A program made the position numbers and the translations under genes. A model generated the notes under the pieces. That model ran no database searches and was not told the origin of the DNA. It saw nothing but the letters and a program-made list of their open reading frames with translations. This document shows, piece by piece, positions 52,501 through 61,500 of a stretch of 64,000 nucleotides of DNA. Position 1 is the first letter of the stretch; each line of letters opens with the position of its first letter. The stretch spans positions 65,739,770-65,803,769 of the forward strand of contig OZ012684.1 in the NCBI GenBank assembly GCA_963942565.1, written 5' to 3'. This DNA is from Maea johnstoni. Its lineage: Eukaryota > Annelida > Polychaeta > Spionida > Magelonidae.

Positions 52501-55500
52501 GTTTCCAGAAATATGCAGTCAATGTAGCAATGTTAACTTATAATTGAACTGGACAAATGCATTACACATACCATTCATATACATTTTCTTCTCACATGTG
52601 TATTGCCTATTAGATACAAATTGATATTTTCAACAACAATACAAATATGTCTAGTTTGCAGAAATATGCAGTCAATGTAGCAATATTAATAACATATAAA
52701 TGGACTGGAAACAGCATTACACCACTTTTTTAGTTTTACACACAGTGTAATGCGATTTTGGTAGGAAGTTCTCCCAAATGAAGTTCAACTCCCATACTTT
52801 TATATATCCATGTGGCAGAATGCATTGCTTATCTCTCTGTGTATATGATATGCCCAGAAAGCAGCAGGCTTGATAAGCATATGAATTACAGCAGTCATGC
52901 TAATTCTGTCCTTTTGCTTATGTGTTGTATTACAGATATAGGGGCATTGCTTATCTTTATGGGCCAAGCACCTGGCATTTATTATATATCTATTCTAGTA
53001 CAATGGCGTACCATGGCAATAAAATGAACTTCCATTCCACATCAGGAAATGCAAATAAATCGAGGATAAATCCTTTATCAAAATATATAGTTTACTCAAT
53101 TAAGTATCAACCATGTGATATCTCTACTAGTCATTGATGTTATAATTGGACCATAAAAATGGGAGTTTCACAAACACCATAAAATAGACCTTAACTATGT
53201 AAATGACAGGGTTAAAAACTTGACTTTCAGCCATTCAATACTGGGACTTAAAACCATAGATGCTGTAGTAGAAGTCACACTTTTGAATTCTTTGTTTCTC
53301 TGAATGAAATATATCAATACAGGTGAACTTGGATATGACGGACCACTGTATGACGGACTTTTCGCTATGACGGACTATATGCTTGGTCCCAGTCCCATGC
53401 ATATTAACTACATGTATTGGACCATGCATAGGACGGATTCCGTATGCCGGAACTCGGCTACCACGGACCAATATCACGGCACACACGATGCTATTTACTA
53501 TGTAATTAGCATTGTGTATGACGGACAAACACGTTTCTAGCAGTCGGCTTATTCTCGCCGAGACTAACCCATGTGCTGAGTTACGTTCGGCCAGACAGAA
53601 CTCAGTTAACACTGTCTGGTATTTCTCAGCAGACAAATAAATGTATAATAAAAGTCCAGCCAGGCATATTCTTTGCTGTTTTGACTTTTATATAGAGATC
53701 AACTGAGGTCCCCAATGCAAAAAGATACACACTTGCATATTACGGACTAAGTCCATCATATGCATATGACGGATTTTGCATATGACGGACCAATTTTCCT
53801 GGTCCCACTGAGTCCGTCATATCCAAGTTCACCTGTATGAATAAAAATCTTTAGCCATGCATACAGGAAATGCAACTCAAAATTTCTCAGAGCAACACAT
53901 GGCCAAACAAAAAATGCACACATGATGGGTAAAATTAAGCAAAGTCCTGTTCTAATCACAGCATCACATTATTTCTAATATCTATGCACAAATTGAAACA
54001 TGCCAGTGTCTAGTGTACATGTATGGTAGATGGGGAAATAGATGGGGGGGCAGTCCACAACATGCAGCGGTAGGGAGGATTGAACCTAAGACCTTTTCAC
54101 CTTCCAGCACTCTGACATAAATTGAGCCACCGTGCCACCAAACATGGTGCTCTTACTGTTGCAAAACTTATATTATATACCTCCAACAAGGGGATATGAG
54201 GGCTACATCAGGTCCTAATGGGAGACTATAATAAAAGCACCAAAACCTATGGTACACTCATCGTTTTCTAGGTATGAAGAAGTTTCCATCACAAAAAAAA
54301 GAGCCTGGAATGCCATGGTAATCGTAGGATTATCTTTGGAGATCCAAGGATTTCCTTAAAAGGCTGAGCTAAATTTGGTAAAGGTTGTTAAGATATTACT
54401 CTCAAGATACTTTTTACTGAATTCCGACAAATCCTGGTATCAAGACTCACAATGATCCCATCCAGAGGGCCACCAAGACATAGGCTTGAAAATTTTATAA
54501 TTAGCAGTCTAAATCCAGAAAAGTGTATCATGGTTAAAAAATCGCAATAGGAATTACCAAATAACCCTATGTATATAGTCTACCTACTTCTAAAAGAGGA
54601 GGGGATATGCTACTATCAGGTCTCACACTCACTTACAAAAGGCAAATGCTAAATATTGAAACTGCAGTATAACCTGACAAGCCAGCTATCTGTAACAAGA
54701 GACTTAAAGTTAAGAGACTACTGTGTGGGTTTCAGAACAAAAAGAGGTAAAAGTTTATCACCTTGTCATACAAAAATGCACATCTTCTTCTTTCTTAAAC
54801 TGAGAACCACACTTCAATTTTTATGTAAATGCATAGTATGATAAACTTCAGAGATCATACCAATATTTTAACTGCCTACCTCTCTACTTATGGGGATATT
54901 GATCTGATTGCATAAAACATATTTCAATGGCTAAAAATGGTGAAGGACTAATGTTAACAGGGAGGAGATAATGTTTTAACACAGTTCCCATGATACAACC
55001 AAAGTAAACCTATTACCAAGATGCATTTAATTCAATGATATTTCATTTTCCTTTATAGAAAAATATGATTCATCAAATGCATTTATATTACAAAAAAATC
55101 AATTCTTAGGGCAAAGTATTTTTTCATTGACCCCTAATTTATCATTTTACTATTTTCTAATTTCAGGTTTTACTGCAGTAGCACAAAAATATACAAGTCT
55201 GCACCTACTGTGGGAATCTCTCAAAACAGCAGTGCTTGGAACAATAACAATAACACCAATTAATAATGCTGACATCATTACCTTTCTCTTAAACTGAAAC
55301 AATGGTAATAGGCACATTAAGAAACAATAGAGATATGATAATCATCACTGACTCATCAAAGCTGCATCAAGTATATTGCTATAAGAAAGAAACCATGCCA
55401 GAATAGTATTATAAACTAGTTAGTTCAGATATACTGAAAATGCAAGATGAAGTCATATTTTAGAGGCAGATTGAGGAGGACAGGCCTGGTATTCTAGGGA

Positions 55501-58500
55501 TATCTTGTAAGTGTGTGATTATATACTTAACATTTAGTTTATATTTGTTAATTCGTAAATTAAAAGACTGAATGGTCTAGGAGAATTCTCTTCTGGCTTC
55601 TCAGACTCATTATTCTACGTCATGGACACAACCAAGACAATATCATGTACAATATAATGGCAAGCAAGGTCATTTCTGATCCAAATCATTTTAAACTAAT
55701 ACATGCCATCATTCCCCTTATATAAGCCTTACAATACGTATTTCTTACCAAAACATTTTTTTTAAATACAGAATCCTCTACATATTATCTATGGGCAAGT
55801 GCTATAAAACAGAATCTATCTGGTGGCAAGAGCTATATAACAGAATCTATCTGGTGGGCAATTGTTCCTATGAGGCAATTAAATAATCTACTTTCAATTG
55901 TATTTCATTAATAGAATCATTGCCAATGTATTTGATCATTTGGGTTGTATAGGGTTGGGTTGCATGATGGTGGAATTACCATACCACAGTATACATACCC
56001 AGGGATAAACATTGAAAATGATAGAGGAATTACTCACCACAAACTTTCTCCTGGAGGTGGGTGTTGAAGGTTTGGCTGTGAACCAGGGGGTGGCTGAGGA
56101 CATGGGCCTGGGGGTGCTGGGCGCTTTCGATTTGGGCCCTGAACCGGAGCGTCGCAGGAACGCTGCCTCTGCTTGCCGTCTCTCCTTCTCAGCAGCTCTC
56201 AACTGCCGGGCTTCGGGCGTCAGCACAAACTTCCTGAGGCGACTAGGTCTGCGCTTCCTGACAGGTGCCGTCAGGGCCTCCAGCACGGCCGCATTGGTGT
56301 CTTTGGCCTTGGCATCACCGCTGGCGTCATGGCTATTATCCTCCATGTCCTCCACAAGGACCTTCTTCTTGGCACGACCCCAGAGCCTCCTGCCCTTAGT
56401 CTGCTTCGCCTGGCCGCTAGCAGAGTGCGACGACTGCCTCGAAGGAGAGCTGGCTGCAGAATGACGAGAGGGCGTGGGACTTCCTGCATTCTTCTTCCTG
56501 AAGAGATTTACATTAAGGCTCAGCTGCCGATTCGGCTTCTTCTTCTCAACCTTCGGCGTACTCGTAACCATCTCTGCACTGTCAGGAACAGAGATGCATT
56601 CCGCACTCGAAGACAATGCCTTCGAACCATGTTTCTTTTTCCTGCCGAAAAGCCTTTTCTTGACTTTCACCACAGGAGATCCACCACTCGCGTTTTGATT
56701 GACACTGTTCACTGAGCCGACTTCCTCAACATCTCTCCCGGTGACTGATGAATCCGGAGCAACAGAGGACCTGTCTGTCACGCTGACAAAGTCTTCATCA
56801 TTGCCTTCCTCACCATCCTTTGCTGCCGATCTTTTTGGTGAGGCATCTGGGAACAAACAGGCGACAGGCCCATCCCCCTCTCCCTTCCGCTCTCTTCCCG
56901 CTATGTCCTGATTGCTGCTCTTGGAGAGAGAGTCCTTGGCGTCTATGTAATCCAGGCTGTTGGCGGAGGAGGCCGGAGAGGGCGAAGGGGGGAGGTCTAT
57001 GATAGCAGCATGGTGCACAACTTCTAACTCAGTCTCTAGTGTGCCTGCTTCGTCACCAGGTGGCGTGTCATCAACTTCATCTATATATATCATGGGGACA
57101 CCTTGCATATTCTGAAAAGGGAAAAGAATGATTCTATTATATATGTTTACAAAATCTTTGATCACTTCATATGCATATTATTATTTCATATCAAGACAGT
57201 GTCACTAGCTCAAACAGCCAACATCATACATTACTGAAAGCAAAAATGTATTTGTTCTAAACTATTAAGATGAATTGTTAATTAAAATAAGTTTCATCTT
57301 ATCGCAATACAAATAAAGCCATCAAAAGGTCAACTACAAGATATCTAGAATGTAACATTAAAATGTACATGATTGTTTGTGAATTATTTTTCTCAATATT
57401 TTTCACTTTTACTTATGATAATAACAAAGATGATCATAGAATGAATAAGTATGTGATTTGTTTTGGAATCAAACATACTTTGTGATTCAACAAATAACCT
57501 AGGATGCTCACTTCAAGAGCAAAAGCATATATTATATATGGATGGAGTCTTTATTTGAAAATGAGAATTATATCTACACCTCTTTTAAATGGAAAAGGAT
57601 AACCACAGTACAACAACAGTATTGAATATGAACTAACTTTCTATCAGGACTCTAAACCCATTCATACCTGAAATGCTCAAAGCCGCCTGATCATTTCCGT
57701 GATATCTTTCTAACAATAGCAATTTTTAGAAAATATTTGACAGAAAAATGTTTGCAAAAAACTAATTAAAAACTCTCCTCCAAATATTTTTCCAATAAAG
57801 GCTTAAGTCAAAAGTTATTTTCATAAGTATTATAGATCCAGACATCACTTGTCAAAAAGGTCTCCATGGATAAATGGGTTAACCAGGATTCCATGCATGA
57901 GGTATTTGCACGTTATGATGCCCAAGATTTTAGGTGAGCCCACCTGGCCTTGGTCCTGGAGTTTTTACCTTACCTTTATGCTGTTGATGGCTAATTGGGG
58001 CCAATACAAAATGTTGCAAAAATACTGAAAAATGGCTGAAACCCTGGCACATTGGTACTCATCGAATACTGTATAATGGGTATATTTCCCGGGACTTTTA
58101 TTTCCCGAAAAATGTTGTTTTCTACTTTTTCCCGTTTTTTTATTTCCCGTCCTGCACATGGCTGCACTGATATTAAATTTACCGAAAGTGTGTGTTTTCG
58201 CTTCTGAATCTATTAGTGCAGACGAATGTTGTATGCACTGAATGTGCCGTGGTGTGCAGAACAACAAAGCCATCCCAGCTCAATTGAGCTGACATGGCTG
58301 GCTCTATTGTTCTGCGCATTAATAGCAATTAGAGCAGCATAAATCCAAGTCGGACCGGCTCGTGGGCAGGTTGAGGAACTTTGTGAGTACTGCAAACAGT
58401 ACTAGAACACACTCAAATTATCAGTCCGCCTGAATTTATCCATTAAATACATGGGGCGCCTCATTATGGACAGCTTTGAAATGTCTATCTGATATGATTG

Positions 58501-61500
58501 TGAGTTACTACTCACTTACTGTCATAAATGTTTTAGCCAAATGAATATGTTTTACTGTGTATCGTTGTTTGTTGACTTTTGGACATAAAAACCGCCACTA
58601 TCCAGATAACATAAGTCGCCATCTGCTGGGCAAGCGAATTACTTAAATATACGGCTGTATTACTCAATCTGAATACGAACATCGCTTGCCCCAGCATACC
58701 AACAAAAATGATTAAAGATAACGTTTTTATTGTTCCCGTCTCAAACCCATTCGGTAAATTCGGGAGGATTAAGCACACGTTAACATTACCTTTTATACAG
58801 TAGTACTTAGCGAGAGCTTTCCAATGAATACCAACATAACAGGGTTTAAATGGTTTTCAAAAGTCTTTGCATCCTTGTGCTTTAGATGAAAGTAGCCTTA
58901 GCATTGGAAGGACTAAGAAAGATATCCTACCTGATGGACAGTAATGTTTTCTGATGGAGCCTGGCTTCCAGGTTGAGGATCTTTTGATGATGCTGGGATG
59001 GGAGATGAGATCTGAACGTCGTGAGGAGGCGAGGGGGAAGAGAGGGGAGGTGTAAAAAAGGATGCATGGCTATCTGAGGGTGCCTCATCAGGTGGAGTAT
59101 AATAGTCACTGGGTGTGCCAATAGAGGACACAGGGTGAGTTATTTCACAAGGGGTGTCAATGCCAGTAAGAGGGACGTCGGAGGGTGTGGTGATATCTCT
59201 AGTAGCAGTGTCAGATGATGGTGTTTGGATGTCTGAGAGGCAGTTGGATGAGGCACCAACACCACTGTCAAATGTCGGGCTAACAGTGAATGTACCACCA
59301 CGGTCACGAACCACCGACCCCAGATCAGTCAGACTGAAAGGGAATAAGCATACCAATCAAATCACATTTCATCCATGGAAAGAAACAACTAAAATGGTAG
59401 GTGCAATATGTGTACCAAGCGATGAGTTGGAACACCCTTTGGCTTAAATAACAACCCCTTTTAACCCTCTGCTCTCTATATGTATAACATTTTCCTGGTC
59501 CACAGCCAAGTTGTAGGGTTAGTATTTACTTAACCTATTGATGCTCACAGTGGCCAAAAGCAGCCTGGCAATTTTGAGTAAATCTTGTAGATGAAAGCAT
59601 AGTTAGATGTATATTTAAAAGAGAAAATGTTAATCAGAACATTACCAACATCTCTCCTTCAAATTGTTTGTAAAATCATACTCAATTACAAAGAATAATA
59701 GACAACTTCAAAAGCAACTCTTCAGCATTAATTTGTTAGATAGTAATCTCTATGTACCTGTGATGCTGATTGTCCCACCGTCCATATGCGAGATCCAGCC
59801 CTCCGAGAAACGCCACCTGCTGGTCAATACATACAATCTTCTCGTGATGCGACCACAGAGTGACACTGTCAGGGTGACGTAGTACCTGAAATATCGGCAA
59901 TCAACTCACTATAATTCTATCATATCAATGCATACAATCTTTTCATGATGGGACCATAGAGTGACACTGTCAGGGTGACGTAGAACCTGAAATATAGGCA
60001 ATCAACTCACTTTAATTCTATCATATCAATGCATAAAATCTTCTCATGATGGGACCATAGAGTGACACTGTCAGGGTGACATAGTACCTGAAATATAGGC
60101 AATCAACTCAATTTAATTCTATCATATCAACGCATACAATCTTCTCATGATGGGACTATAGAGTGACACTGTCAGGGGGATGTATTGTATTGTATGTTTA
60201 TTGAATGTACTTCGCATGTACAAAAAAATGTAATTATCGCATATCCACCAAGCACAACACAGGATTATGATATTGGAATTTTGATTCTGCCATATTGTGG
60301 TTACGTTGTGAATAGCCAGTTGTAAGTGCTAGAGGAGAAACCTGTGTGTCTGGCAAAAACCACCATCTAACCCTTAGTCAATGACAACTTCCTCACATGC
60401 TCTGGCTGCGTTACAAACCCAGGCAGTGGTGAGAAACAGCAACAGTGAGTGGTGATGCTTTAGACCACTCAGTCACTATGGCTAACCCACTCAATATAGA
60501 TAATAGAGATGATAGAGTGACAATAATCTTCCATTGCTGGAACCAAGGGTTATGCTGCCTGGGTGATCATGAAGTTAAACCTGCAATACTGTAAATAGAC
60601 TAACTATTATCCTCTCATGTCCCTGTGGCATATCATAACAATGTTCCGATAGAGATAAACATAACCTAGATTAAGTATATCTATGGTTACGATAAACACC
60701 TTTAAACCAACAAAAAGTTTCTGACCCCAGAAAGTTGCCCTCTATCTTGGTGTCATTATACCAACCATTCAAAATACAAATATAACAATGTAAACAAAAA
60801 GATGCAACTTTCTGCAAATCAAACAATAGAAATCATTCACTTTTCTGCTTGAGCATATGACTGATGACTGTGAAATAAGACAAGGAAATGTTTACCTTGA
60901 TATTCTGTGAGTTCTTTGATGTGAGTGCCTGCTTGCTGTAGTAGCTGTTGATCCCTAGCGCCATCTGGAACTCCTTGTAGAGGAGAATGAACACCTTCAC
61001 ACCCTCGTCCTGGGGGAGGGTAGAATAAAAATAATTCATAAGGCCACTGTATCAACCAGTATTTGTAGGAGTGTGTACTCGTTAGAGAAAAGAAAGTCAG
61101 CTTAAGTAAATAATGAAGCATTGACTAAATGTAATTCAATATGATCTTTCTTTAAATCATCGAAAAAAATATTTCTGCTTTTTAAAAATAAATTTTAAAA
61201 CTTTAACAAGTATATATGTACAATAAAATATTCATATTTAAGCATGAACCCTTCAGACCAAGAAAGAATACAGCATAGCAAAGATACATTTTTTCTCAAC
61301 TTCATGAATATTGCAACTTCAAAATATGTTCCTTTACAATGATTAAATTCCATAGTCAATAAAAAAAAACCTTTTAATTCAAGATATAGATACAACATAT
61401 CCTAGAAAAATATTATTTTATGTCTCAATATTATGATAGTAACAACTTAAACCAATCCATGTGCAATAGCTTAATTCCATATACAATTATTAACCTTTCT

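Noticed and set aside
53235-53636. Minus-strand frame of 133 residues
   Set aside because: Lies across the pogo/Tigger-like MITE; no similarity to a transposase.
56012-56715. Plus-strand open frames of 150 and 180 residues opposite the PLD loop exon
   Set aside because: Antisense shadows of a GC-richer exon. The minus frame has fitting splice sites and phases on both sides.
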